64,000 bases of DNA from Crambe crambe (lineage: Eukaryota > Porifera > Demospongiae > Poecilosclerida > Crambeidae). Every line of letters starts with the position of its first letter. Positions within the stretch are counted from its first letter, which is position 1. Shown here one piece after another: positions 1 to 12,094 of the stretch. Location: positions 62,001 through 126,000 of the forward strand of contig OZ004594.1 in NCBI GenBank assembly GCA_963924555.1. Reading direction: 5' to 3'. The position numbers and the translations under genes are program-made. The notes beneath the pieces are model-generated. The model saw only the letters and a list, made by a program, of their open reading frames with translations, did not search any database and had not been told where the DNA came from.

Positions 1-769
1 GGAGGACCCACAGGACACTTTTGGTGCAATAATAATCATTAGCTATTCTATTATTTATCACTGATTGATTATCGTGCAGGGCATTTGAGAGTTGGAATTT
101 GCCAGAACCTCCGGATTTTGTCACCTTTGCCAAAAAGATGATGACTGGAGGTTTTTATTTTAAGTCTCCTGAGAAGTACGAGGTGAAGAGATGGAGTATG
201 TAGCATTTCAACTGAGCATGTGCAGTGTGTACATAGGCTTATCGTATCATCAACACATGGATGGGGGACCACGCTAGATTAGTCACTTTGGAAGCAGTCA
301 TTAAGGAGATAAGGGACAATGACTTGTTATCACTGGCCAAGGAATCTGGAAGCACGCTTCTCAGTGGCCTCAGGACTCTAGAGGTGTAGCTAACTTTGAT
401 TTGTCTTGAACCGTGCATTCATATTAACTTATTTAGAAAACTTACCCTGACCTGCTGATGAATTCTCGTGGTAAAGGAACATTTTGTGCTGTTGATTGTC
501 CTGATCCCAAGATGAGAGATGCATTGGTGGCAGCTGCCAGAAACAGAGGTGTGCTGCAAGCAAATACTCTCTCCCTCGGCTGAGAGAGGTTTGCTTGAGT
601 AAACAATAGAACCATTACAGTGTTTGTGTGTACTGTGACAGGTTTTCATGTTGGTGGGTGTGGAGACAAGAGCATCAGATTCCGACCAGCTCTTATCTTC
701 CAGCCTTCTCATGCAAACACATTTCTGGATGGATTTGAGAAAGTGCTAAGTGAAAAGGCATCTAAGTGA
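1..769 (+). CDS. ABAT: 4-aminobutyrate aminotransferase, copy 1 (3' part only)
   Basis: This is the C-terminal part of a mitochondrial GABA transaminase, a PLP enzyme that converts GABA plus 2-oxoglutarate to succinate semialdehyde plus glutamate. The 5' exons lie outside the window. Visible exons encode [12 protein letters not shown], which holds the PLP-binding lysine region, then a segment matching [11 protein letters not shown] in the family, [16 protein letters not shown], and the final exon [14 protein letters not shown] ending EKASK and TGA at 767-769. The introns are short. Exons and introns match copy 2 from about 2472 almost base for base, except that the last intron is about 450 bp shorter. 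The duplication is therefore recent. Identity is certain at family level. Whether the missing 5' half is intact cannot be judged. Confidence 0.9.
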
Positions 770-1056
770 AATGACAAGAACAAAATTATTATTATTATTA
801 TTATGAAAGATCAGGTTTCTGCGGTCCTACTTATTTCCAAGTGTAGTAGGGTGGTGTCAGGCAACAACAAATATGGAGTCTGGAGGGGCTGAGTTGATGG
901 AGATGTTCGGAGATGTTCGAAAATAGATTTGTTAGGCTGCAGGCAAGCAAAGCAGTGTCATCTCCCTGTACAGCAGTGCCAATCCAGCCAGGCAAGCAGG
1001 AATGTTCTAATTAAACCACGTGCGAAATCAAAGAGGCGTGTACTAGGTTCTAGAAA
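770..1056. other. intergenic spacer between ABAT copies 1 and 2
   Basis: The spacer has a short ATT-repeat tract near 787-804. I see no coding exon. It must carry the promoter of copy 2, but no clear TATA box or other motif stands out. Confidence 0.5.
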
Positions 1057-3695
1057 ATGGCATCTCGGATTTTATCTAAAAATGTCATAGAGAGCTTGAA
1101 ATCTTTCACATCCGGTGCGAGATGTATTTCAAGTAGCCTTGATGGCCAGTTTACGGGACCTTCCATGAAGACTACCGTCCCTGGCCCAAAGACCAAGGTT
1201 TCTTTTGTGGTACCTTAAATTATTAATCTCTTAATATTATGCAATCCTCTTTCAGGAACTCGTTGCAGAGATGACTAAACTAAAGGTGCAGTGGATATGT
1301 TATTATAAATAATAATGATACTGGTATTTGATAGCCGTGTGGAGAGATAGCATTTTTTGTTGATTACGAACATTCGGCTGGAAACTATGTAGTGGATGCT
1401 GATGGCAATGTCCTCCTGGATTTATTTCAGCAGATCTCTTCCCTTCCACTGGGTATCTAATCATTATTAATTTCAACCTCACCTGCCAAGTTAGTATATA
1501 TTTTTTTATAAAGGTTATAACCACCCTGCTATCAAGTCTGCCCTCTCCCAACCTAATGCCTTGCTATCCCTCATCAATCGGCCATCTATTGGGATACATC
1601 CTCCTCTAGACCTGGTAGAGAAAATGAACAGTGCTCTCATGAGCGTGGCACCAACTGGTTTAAACAAGGTCTGCACTCAGATGTGTGGAACTTGCTCCAA
1701 TGAGAATGCTTTCAAAGTAGCCTTCATGAAATACATGGTATGATGTTTTATATATGCTGTGTCAGTAATGTAATTATATCTCTCTCATAGAATGAGAATC
1801 GAACAGGACCTGTAGATATGAGCTCACCTGAGTATATGGATGTTCTTTATAATCAGGTTGTCTTGCAATCATTCCTCTCTTTGCAAAAATCATCTTTAAT
1901 TTATGGCATAGGGACCTGGTTGCCCAAACCTGAGTATCTTGTCTTTTATGGGAGGTTTTCATGGAAGGGCATTAGGTACTTTATCTTGCAGTCATACTAA
2001 ACCACTCCACAAGTTGGACATCCCTGCTTTTCAGTGGCCAATCGCTCCATTTCCTAAACTTTCTTACCCATTGGAACAACACGAGCAGGAGAACCGTGCT
2101 GAAGAGCAACGATGTCTCCAAGTGGTCTGTTGATCCATGCTACTGCATTAGTTATTCTATTCCCTTGCATCATCAGGTTGAAGAGGAATTCAATGTGTCA
2201 CATCAGAAGGAGTGTCCCATTGCTGCTGTGATTGTGGAGCCCATTCAAGCCGAAGGAGGTGAATCAGACATAGAGTTCCATAGTGTCAGACTCCACCTAG
2301 TGAGTCCATGTCACTTGCTTCCTCACAGGAGATGTTCACGCTTCCCCAGAGTTCTTCAGAGGACTACAAACACTCTGTAAGAAGGTGAGTGAGTTAAATC
2401 GTTACAGTGGTCAGTTAGAATGATGACTGTAGTTTGGAGCCAGCTTTATCGTGGATGAGGTGCAGACTGGAGGAGGACCCACAGGACACTTTTGGTGCAA
2501 TAATAATCATTAGCTATTCTATTATTTATCACTGATTGATTATCGTGCAGGGCATTTGAGAGTTGGAATTTGCCAGAACCTCCGGATTTTGTCACCTTTG
2601 CCAAAAAGATGATGACTGGAGGTTTTTATTTTAAGTCTCCTGAGAAGTACGAGGTGAAGAGTTGAAGTATGTAAGCATTTTAACTGAGCATGTGCAGTGT
2701 GTACATAGGCTTATCGTATCTTCAACACGTGGATGGGGGACCACGCTAGATTAGTCACTTTGGAGGCAGTCATTAAGGAGATAAAGGACAATGACTTGTT
2801 ATCACTGGCCAAGGAATCTGGAAGCACGCTTCTCAGTGGCCTCAGGACTCTAGAGGTGTAGCTAACATTGATTAGTCTTGAACCGTGCATTCATATTAAC
2901 TTATTTAGAAAACTTACCCTGACCTGCTGATGAATTCTCGTGGTAAAGGAACATTTTGTGCTGTTGATTGTCCTGATCCCAAGATGAGAGATGCATTGGT
3001 GGCAGCTGCCAGAAACAGAGGTGTGCTGCAAGTTTTGTGTTTTACAACTAAATACTCTCCCTCAGCTAGCCCTGAGCTAATTAAATACTCTCCCTCAGCT
3101 AGCCCTGAGCTAATTAAATACTCTCCCTCAGCTAGCCCTGAGCTAATTAAATACTCTCTCTCAGCTAGCCCTGAGCTAATTATTCATATATAGATGCCCA
3201 TTATTCAAGTATTTTATTCAACATTTTGCTCCCTACTATTCAAGAGACAGCCCCCTATTATTCAAAACAGAGTGATGACAACACTCTGACTGACTGACCA
3301 ATGTGGCTAGAGACAAGTAATAAGGATCATTATTAAGGATGTACATTGACAGGATTGACAGTCATAACTATTACACAGTTCATTAACTCATCGATTATTG
3401 TACTGAAGCATCAAAGATGTCTCAGAGCCTATTATTCAATTTCTGAAAGAAGCTACCTATTATTCAAAAAATTATCCTGAATAATTAGCTCAGGCCTACC
3501 CTCAGCTGAGAGAGGTTTGCTTGAGTGAACAATAGAACCATTACAGTGTTTGTGTGTATTGTGACAGGTTTTCATATTGGTGGGTGCGGAGACAAGAGCA
3601 TCAGATTCCGACCAGCTCTTATCTTTCAGCCTTCTCATGCAAACACATTTCTGGATGGATTTGAGAAGGTGCTAAGTGAAAAAGCATCTAAATGA
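1057..3695 (+). CDS. ABAT: 4-aminobutyrate aminotransferase, copy 2
   Basis: Complete GABA transaminase gene. The ATG at 1057 opens a basic, hydroxylated N-terminus ([15 protein letters not shown]...) typical of a mitochondrial presequence, followed by [11 protein letters not shown], close to the mature start of animal ABAT. Further exons give [38 protein letters not shown], an [10 protein letters not shown] block, the [16 protein letters not shown] segment with the PLP-contacting Asp, the lysine segment FAKKMMTGG and [12 protein letters not shown]. It ends ASK-TGA at 3693-3695. All splice junctions I checked keep frame (about ten introns), so it looks functional. The last intron (3021-3567) holds an insertion with a 33-bp minisatellite that copy 1 lacks. 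Confidence 0.93.
3050..3181 (+). repeat. 33-bp minisatellite, four units, in ABAT copy 2 last intron
   Basis: Four head-to-tail 33-bp units begin at 3050, 3083, 3116 and 3149. The first three are identical and the fourth has one change. The unit is a multiple of three and stays open in the frame of the upstream exon, reading [11 protein letters not shown] four times before a stop at 3191-3193. Copy 1 has only a remnant (aaatactct near 561) in the same intron, so the array and its flank up to about 3500 were gained in copy 2 or lost in copy 1. Confidence 0.9.
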
Positions 3696-3954
3696 ACAAA
3701 AACAAAATATAGCCAGACTCGACATGTAGTTTGTTAGATCACAATGTGAATAATATTTAATAAATTGTTGGTTGGTGTCAAATTAGAGTTAATTTAACAC
3801 CACTTTTTGTACTGGGCATGCTCAGTAGTTAAAAATTACATGTACTTGAAAAATTGGGGCAGGGCTCCGCGAGACTAGATCTAGATGTGTGATAGTCAGC
3901 TTCGTACCGGCGTCTAGCTAGCTCTGCATATGAAGTGGTTCATAGATTATAATT
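3696..3954. other. intergenic spacer between ABAT copies 2 and 3
   Basis: AT-rich spacer with no exon recognised. It presumably holds the 3'UTR of copy 2 and the promoter of copy 3. Confidence 0.5.
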
Positions 3955-6455
3955 ATGGTGTCTAGGATTTTATTGAGAAATCTGACTGGGAGTCGGGGAA
4001 TTGTTACTAATGTGAGATGTGCATCAAGTAGTATCAGCCTTGATGGCCAGTTTACTGGACCTTCCATGAAAACCAGCATCCCTGGTCCTAAGAGTAAGGT
4101 ATGCATTACTACAAATAATCAGGCAGGTTTATTATTATGCCTTCTTCCACCTCAGGAGCTCATGGCAGAGATGGCTAAGCTAAAGGTGCAGTAGAAATAA
4201 TTGTGTTATTGTAAGTATCCACACTGAATATATATAGCCAAGTGAGGAGATGATACTCTTCGCCGACTACCAATCTTCAGCTGGAAACTATTTAGTAGAT
4301 GCTGATGGCAATGTCCTCCTGGATTTATTTCAGCAGATCTCTTCCCTTCCACTGGGTATGTACTGTTTTAGCTAGTTCAAAGTTGCAATTATAACTCCTT
4401 AATAAAAGGCATGGGCCTAGTATTAAAACAGTGAAATGACGGCTCTAAACTAATAAATGACCAGTAGATCAATACCAGCCTGAGCATTCATAAGTGCCAT
4501 AGTAGCTAATGCTTGTGATTTCTCGAGGGCTCATTTTAAACCACCAGAAACTCAATGTTTGACAGATTCATTGAGTTTAGCCAGCCATAGTCTAGCCCTT
4601 AGTCCACTATTTCAGGACCTTCGAGTTGTCGCCTTCGGTCACCAAAATAGCAACAGCTCTCAGGTTCCTAAAATAGTGAAACTCTCACTAAATTTTGTAC
4701 CTGTAATAATTAGGATATAACCACCCTGCTATAAAGTCTGCCCTCTCCCAACCTAATGCCTTGCTATCCCTCATCAATCGGCCGGCTATGGGAGTCCTTC
4801 CACCCCTCGACCTGGTGGAGAAGATGAACAGTGCTCTCATGAGCGTGGCTCCGGCTGGTTTGAACAAGGTCTGCACTCAGATGTGTGGAACTTGCTCCAA
4901 TGAGAATGCTTTCAAAGCAGCCTTCATTAAATACATGGTATATCAGTGCAGTTTTATTTTTTCAGTGCCATCTAGCTCTCTCTCTCTCTCTCTCTCATAG
5001 AATGAGCATCGAATGGAACCTGTAGATATGAGGTCACCTGAGTATCAGGATGTTCTTTATAATAAGGTAGGCATTAGGGAACAGGGATTCCTTATCTGAA
5101 TGATAATCCATGGCATATTGCTATAGGGACCTGGTTGCCCAAATCTGAGTGTTTTGTCATTTATGGGAGGATTTCATGGAAGATCACTGGGTACCTTATC
5201 TTGCAGTCATACTAAACCACTCCACAAGTTGGACATCCCTGCTTTTCAGTGGCCAATCGCTCCATTTCCTAAACTTTCTTATCCATTGGAACAACATGAG
5301 CAGGAGAACCTTGCTGAAGAGCAACGATGTCTCCAAGCGGTCTGTTGATCCATGCTACTGCATTAGTTATTCTATTCCCTTGCATCATCAGGTTGAAGAG
5401 GAATTCAATGTGTCACATCAGAAGGAGTGTCCCATTGCTGCTGTGATTGTGGAGCCCATTCAAGCCGAAGGAGGTGAGTCAGATATAGAGTTCCATGATG
5501 TCAGACTCCTGTCACCTACTTCCTCACAGGAGATGTTCACGCTTCCCCAGAATTCTTTAGAAGACTACAAACACTCTGTAAGAAAGTGAGTGAGTTTTAT
5601 TGTAATGGGAGGAAGCATGTGCACAATGGCTATTGACTGTAGTTTGGAGCAAGTTTTATGGTGGATGAGGTGCAGACTGGAGGAGGACCCACAGGACAAT
5701 TTTGGTACAGTGCAGTGCAGCCAGCTCTTGATTGCAGTGTGGCTATAGCCACAATTATTGTGCAGGGCATTTGAGAGTTGGAACTTGCCTGAACCTCCGG
5801 ATTTTGTCACCTTCTCCAAAAAAATGATGACTGGAGGTTTTTATTTCAATTATCCAGAGAAGTATGAGGTGAAGAGTTGAAGTATGTGGTGTTTCAACTG
5901 AGCATACGCAATGTGTACATATAGGCATATCGTATTCACAACACATGGATGGGAGACCATGCAAGGTTGGTCACTTTGGAGGCAGTCATTAAGGAGATAA
6001 AGGATAAGGACTTGTTATCACTTACACGAAAATCTGGGAGCACACTCCTTGGTGGCCTCAAGACTCTAGAGGTATAGTTAGCCAGTTATCTTCAACCACC
6101 AATTTTACATGTAGCTATTGTATTGTTATAGAATGCTTACCCTGACCTGCTGATGAATTCTCGTGGTAAAGGAACATTTTGTGCTGTGGATTGTCCTGAT
6201 GCCAAGATAAGGGATGCATTGGTGACTGCTACCAGAAATAAAGGTGCACTTCCATTATAGTGTGTGAAATAGCATTTATGCGTGTGTACTGTGATAGGTT
6301 TTCAGATTGGTGGGTGTGGAGATAGGAGCATTAGATTCCGACCAGCTCTGATCTTTCAACCTTCTCACGTCAACATATTTCTTGATGGATTTGAGAAAGT
6401 ATTGGGAGAAATGGAGAACAAAAAAATAGCCAGCAATGTCAAACTACATCACTAA
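3955..6455 (+). CDS. ABAT: 4-aminobutyrate aminotransferase, copy 3
   Basis: Third complete GABA transaminase gene. The ATG at 3955 opens [21 protein letters not shown], a good mitochondrial targeting sequence, followed by [19 protein letters not shown]. The same exon series follows as in copy 2: [60 protein letters not shown] with the active lysine, [13 protein letters not shown] and [12 protein letters not shown]. It ends with a longer, different tail ([16 protein letters not shown]) and TAA at 6453-6455. It is clearly more diverged from copies 1 and 2 than they are from each other, in introns as well as exons, so it is the older duplicate. No frame break was found. One intron ends in a (CT)n tract at about 4976-4997 that serves as its polypyrimidine tract. 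Confidence 0.93.
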
Positions 6456-6533
6456 ACATATTCAGTGCATCATATCTTAATATCATCAACAAGGCAATAA
6501 ATTATGTTGGTGTTACAGAATGAAAATAAATGA

Positions 6534-8653
6534 TTAATCAGTTTTTGGTGAGTGGAGGAGAACATCTGTAGACTTGACAGACACCTCTGAACTGATGCTG
6601 GAACCACACCCTGACACTTCAGGGTCAAAGGATGAATCACAATTTCCATCAAGCTCTATGGTAGTGGTTAAGAGGGTGTGGTCTACATCAGGAGTGCCAG
6701 GAAGAGAGACGCACTCCTGGTTCACAGTGTGCAGCACTTTCCTGTCACTGATCTTTGTCCTTACAGGTTTGTCTTTCTCGGCAGGTTCAGAAGTCACATG
6801 ATTTGCTTCATCTTCTATGGGAACCACGCAAAACTCTGTAGTTGTTGTCGGAGGAGTGGTAGTACTGTGTGCACATGAGAGAGATAGAGATGATAATCCC
6901 TAAATTGTCAGCAGCTCACCTTTGTAAAGGCTCCGGAGTAGGTTGTTCATGAGAAGGACTTGAACTGAACTGAACTACTACATCATCCTCTCCTTCCTCC
7001 TTCAACTGGTAGCCATTGAGGGCCTGAAGCAGAGGCACATTCTGGAAGCCTGGAATTGCATACTGCAATCAAAGGAAAACGGCATTATAAGATCTCTGCC
7101 TCACAATACAACTTGATGAACACACCTTAGGGTTCCCAGTTATAGTATCATCATCGAGACAAAGATCAGGAGGCAGTGGTTCCAGTGCCTTTATCTGTAA
7201 TAATGCTCGGAATGCTGCAATAGATATAATAGTGATCACATTACAATTAGTACTCTATTGAGTCTCCTTACGTGCTCTGCATATGGGACAATTGCTGGAC
7301 TGGAAGCGGAGATTAGCAGCTGTAACAATTACTATGATTGTATTAAGCTATGGGACGCAAAGGGCCTGACTCACCACAGGAATTGCAGAGACAGAGATGG
7401 CGACATGGGAGGAGTAGAGTGTCCCTCACATCGGTGATACAAATGACACACTCTGTACTCAAATCCTCCTCCTCATCTTCACTATCTGAGTCATCTTCTC
7501 TTGCTGCCTCATCACCCTCTTCCTTTGGATGCAGCTTATTCTCTAGCCCATATACTTCCTGCAGCAGCAACTCCATCCCATCCGTCTAAAACAACACACA
7601 TTGCTTATACTCGCACACACAATCAACACTTACCAATAGTTTCTGCTTGATTATTTTGATGGAATAGTTGTCTTCAGTGAAAGTGTCAATAGTACAGAGA
7701 GACAACTGAGCCTGCTTTTGAGATTCCACACCTGAAAAAGTCACTACCTTCATAAAGTTTTTTTAAGCAAAATTAATGTGTAAGCAAGGACTGACCATCA
7801 GGACTGTGAGACTCCATCAAAATAGCAAGAGGAAGTGTAGTGTGGCCATTGGCTGGGTCATAGCCCTCTTCCATCAGCTGACTCGGATGGATCACATGGT
7901 CTTCTTCTACAAATGTTTGCTCAGAGCCAGCGCTGTACTGAAAAGGAGCACTTGCTGATCCACAGGGTTCTCTATCGATCAAAGTCAGAGTCCATAGTAA
8001 TTTAATAATAATTATAATGAAAACCTTGTTTCTCTGAGGCTTCCGAGTGCCACTGAATCAGTGATTGATGTAAAGATGGTGAATTGGCATGGTAAGTCAC
8101 TGTCAAACATAAATTGAACTGAATAGCTCTCTTTAGAGGAGTCAATTTGTCTAGTTGATTGAAAAGATCACTGTAATTCACTATAATTCAACAACAACTT
8201 TGTACATACTTCGACTTGACGAGCTTAATGGAGTCTCTCTGGATATTGATGAAGCTACGCAAGGTTTTGAGTGGATGAGATCTGGCAGGTTGCTTGTAGG
8301 GGAACTATAGTAGTAAAAACATGTAAAGTAGAGAGATCTTCTATACTTTATCATGTACAATACCCTAATAGGTTTGGGTGGAAGATAGTTGAGGTCCTGT
8401 AGGTCTCCGAATAAAAATACCTCTGGTTCTCCTGTCTCAAATCGTCTGTGTCCAAGATAATAATGACTGGAAAAGAAGGCCCCCTCTGGAGCCCGGAGTG
8501 CAATGAACACTTTGATTTTAAACTAGGGCTACATCATTCTCTGGCTTTACCATTAGGAGGAGGATATCTATACAGGGCCTGGGACCCGGAGGGTGTGACG
8601 CCATTACTCCTGCTCGTTCCTCGACCGCTACTGGCAGATAAAATGCCTCCCAT
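6534..8653 (-). CDS. MGRN1: MGRN1/RNF157-like RING E3 ubiquitin ligase (mahogunin family)
   Basis: The protein starts at the ATG complement of 8651-8653: MGGILS gives an N-terminal MGxxLS myristoylation-type motif like mahogunin. It is followed by YRYPPP, a splice, then EGAFFSSHYYLGHRRFETG, matching the conserved N-terminal region of MGRN1. The middle carries HANSPSLHQSLIQWHSEA and VEEDHVIHPSQL. The segment LLLQEVYGLENKL then precedes an acidic linker and a C3HC4 RING: CVICITDVRDTLLLPCRHLCLCNSC, a splice, then NLRFQSSNCPICRA. The tail is Ser/Thr-rich and low in complexity. Mahogunin-type ligases ubiquitinate endosomal-sorting and receptor-related substrates. The gene is convergent with ABAT copy 3 (78 bp between stop codons) and divergent from cytohesin. 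Confident at family level; MGRN1 versus RNF157 cannot be told apart here. Confidence 0.87.
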
Positions 8654-8817
8654 CTCTGAAGGTTGTTTATGATCAATCAATCATGTGATATTATTGTATA
8701 AACCACGGGTAATTAGAAAAGGATGTTAGGGGGTGGAGTTAGTTAGGTATTAACAACACAGTTTACACAGTGGATACTGAGATCGAGAGGCGGTTACTGT
8801 ACTGATTGCTGAAGAGA
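8654..8817. promoter_or_regulatory. divergent promoter region, MGRN1-like / cytohesin
   Basis: The two start codons, on opposite strands, are 164 bp apart with no other gene between them, so this short stretch must contain both 5'UTRs and core promoters. No TATA box is evident. Inferred from layout only. Confidence 0.5.
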
Positions 8818-11403
8818 ATGGCTGTAGATGTTATACACCACGTCTCTCCATCAAGGGTTTATGCCAAAATGGCTTTCGGCCAGAAAAGCAAGAGCACAGA
8901 GGAGTTGAACACTGAAACAGCATACCCTAAGATGGCTAACAACATAACGTCCAACACCAGTACAGATCAGCGGATAAGCAGCGGTTCCGATAAGTCCAGT
9001 ACCATCTCATTACTGGACATGTCACTGCTAGAACGTTCAGAAATGGCCGTAGAACAGCTTAAAACCAGCAGAAAGCAATTGGAAGACGAGATAGAGGTAC
9101 TAACTCTAGTGTTTAGCTAGTGATTTAATAACCCAGCCGGCCAGACACTTGAGTAAATTGTTTGTGGTGAAATGTGTAGTACTTGGTTGAAGAGCTCAGC
9201 AAGTTTGGTGAAGAGATGGACTGCAGAGCTGAATGCACTCAAGTGCTTCAAGAAAGGTAGTTTACTGGGATGCAGTGATGCATAGCTTAACTACCTCTCA
9301 TAGTATATTAAATAGGTACTTGTGGGTGTGATTTGCTTACATGGAAATATTTAGTATATACAAACTATGAAAGTGCCACAAATAAGTAGGTACTAGCCAT
9401 GCATGCAAGTCTAGTCCATAGAGTAGTTACGTCTAATAGGCACCATGGCTAGTAACAGTCCAAATCACTAGTGCCAATACACTCTTGTTTGAGACATGAG
9501 TAAGTATGCTGTTGGCATGATTGGTCCCTAATATTTGAAACTAGTTCCTAAAGTAACACTGTGTAGGTTTGTAGTTGACTTTAGAGCACTGCAGCAGTAT
9601 CTAGAGTGTAGTACATTATGGTTAGTGTTTACTGCCCTTGCATGCCTGGGCCCATCTGGCCTGCCACTCACTCACTGGTACTGGTTGTAATACTGATCTG
9701 CATGTGTTTCCATGCAGTGAAGAAGCTACCAGCAAGAAACTCATGAGGCGAGGGAGGAAGCTCTTTAACAACAAGCCTTCTGAGGTAAGTCTACTTCCAA
9801 GGAAATGAACTCTACATAATCAGAAAGTGGGATTGCTTCGTAATAATGCCATCGCACTTTACTAGAACAACAGTACAGTCAGTATAATGGGGTTGGGCCA
9901 TGAACTAAACTTCCTCTTCCCTCTCACTGCTACACCCCCCCTTGTACACATGCAAATCCATGGACTAGTCAGCTACCCTTCCTGTAGCAATGTCTGTCCC
10001 TTCAGCTAGACATGATCATAATATCTCCTTGTTCAAAAGGAAATCTTCAGCCTAATTACCATGGAGAAATGTTTGTGTGTGCGTGTGTGCATGTGTGGCC
10101 TTGTGAGGTGGTCAATACTGAAGCCATTTCACTGGATTCTTAGCTGTACACGTAGCAGATGCCATTGTGTCTAATGGATGTAGCATCTTGTGATCTAACC
10201 ATTGAGATCACTTAATGAGAATAGTCCTACTCTTTTATTCTTTTCTTAGGGTATTCGTTTTCTCATTGAGAAAGGACTTCTGAATTCGACGGCAGAGGAC
10301 ATAGCCCTATTTCTGTTTGTCAGTCAGTTGGATAAAGGAGCCATTGGGGAGTACATGGGTGAAGGGTAAGTACTTATCCCAAGCCATACAAATAGGTCCA
10401 CTAACTACATTTCTTTTCCGTTGCAGGAAGCAGTTTAACATTGAAGTCTTACATCAGTTTGTCAAGCATCACAAGTTTCATGGCTTGGATCTAGTGGCTG
10501 CCCTCAGGTAATAGCCATTCCACATTCAGTATATATAATGAGTGTTCTTGGTCACTGTGTAGAGCCTTTCTTGGGAGCTTCCAGCTGCCTGGAGAGGCTC
10601 AGAAGATTGACCGTATGATGGAGTCCTTTGCACAGCGCTACTGTGACTGTAACCCTGGCACCTTTAGTAACACAGGTCAGAGTTGATTCTTGTGTGTTAT
10701 GTACGTGAAGTGTGTATTAATGGAGAACTATTACATGTGTGTTTATAGATGCTTGTTACATCGTCAGCTTTTCCATCATCATGTTGAATACTAGTCTTCA
10801 CAATCCCAATGTCAGAAATAAGGTAACACAATCCTGCCAATTGTGAATAGATCACAGGCGCATTCTCTATGGAGACAGTATGTAGCCTAACACTTGCTCT
10901 GTTTTACACCACATCATCACACACATCCATCCACACACATCCATCCACAGCCAACAGTGGAACAGTTCATTTCAATGAATCGAGACATCAATGATGGCAA
11001 GGACCTCCCTCCAGACTTGTTACGGGTAAGGCTTGAAGTAGTGGATCTTGGTTTGTTTACAATCACTGGTCCCCTTTCCTTGCAGGGATATTTTGATGCC
11101 ATCAGGCAAAGTCCCTTTCAGTATCATGACAATGCAGATGAATTGGCCGAGGTTTTCTTCAACCCTGACCACCAGGGTTATCTCACTAAAGAAGGTTAAA
11201 AGCTGCATAAGTCACTTACCTGATTATTTACCTGATTGTGTCAATAGGAGGCAAGCATAAGAACTGGAGGCGACGATGGTTCATTCTGACCGATAACTGT
11301 CTTTACTACTTCAAGTCTCCAAGTGATAAAGAACCTCGTGGCATCATACCTCTTGTCAACCTTGAAGTCCGAGATTGTCCTGAACTTAAGAAGAATGTGA
11401 GCA

Positions 11404-11481
<78 letters not shown>

Positions 11482-11755
11482 TTATGATGTTGTTGCTTGT
11501 GTTCTTTAGCATGTTTTTGAGATCTGTATGAGTGAGAAGATTCGTGGAACAACTATTAGGGCCTGCAAGACTGTGTCAGATGGTCGTGTGGTGGTGGGTC
11601 ACCATGCCAACTATCGGATCCAGGCTGATAATGAAGATGAGAAGGAAGAGTGGATGAAACGGATTCGTGCTTCAATTTCTCGCAACCCTTTTCTGGAAAG
11701 ACTGCAGGAACGTCGCCAGAGGCTATCACATGCAGAAGGTCCTGTTGGACTCTGA
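8818..11755 (+). CDS. CYTH: cytohesin (Sec7-PH ARF guanine nucleotide exchange factor)
   Basis: Domain order is that of cytohesin/ARNO. An N-terminal coiled-coil region ([15 protein letters not shown]) is followed by a Sec7 domain: [32 protein letters not shown], the [19 protein letters not shown] block with the catalytic glutamate, and [18 protein letters not shown]. The phosphoinositide-binding PH domain begins [24 protein letters not shown] and includes the insert [22 protein letters not shown] typical of cytohesins. A basic C-terminus ([16 protein letters not shown]) follows. It activates ARF GTPases at the plasma membrane and endosomes. The ATG at 8818 is used; a longer open frame from 8806 would need a TTG. 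A large intron lies at about 9257-9717 and a (GA)n tract sits in an intron inside the PH domain. Confidence 0.95.
11408..11479 (+). repeat. (GA)n microsatellite in cytohesin PH-domain intron
   Basis: Roughly 36 uninterrupted GA dinucleotides lie between the exon ending PELKKN and the acceptor at about 11510. The short intron is mostly this tract, and it reads open as alternating Arg-Glu. Confidence 0.95.
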
Positions 11756-12094
11756 ACCCCTCTCTCTCCCTTAATCATCCATCAGGATCGATCACAGGCT
11801 CACATTCATTATTATTCCTATCACCCTTTATGCTCACTCTCACCCTTTACACTCACTCTCACTACATGTAGTGGTCTCCCTGTATCGTCACTCTTGTGTT
11901 TTGTTTGTGTGCTCCTGTTATTTTTAACACTGACAGTGATAGATAAACATCTCTATACAATCAACAAATTAAGACCAAAAATTGATAATGAAGCAACATA
12001 ATTAACTATAATTATTATTATGGGTGTGGTCTATTGCTGTCTCTCTCTGAAAAAGAATAATTTTAAAAAATAGGGAGCATGGGATGGAGTACAG

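Noticed and set aside
8806-8818. Upstream start for cytohesin at 8806
   Set aside because: The codon is TTG; the first ATG is at 8818.
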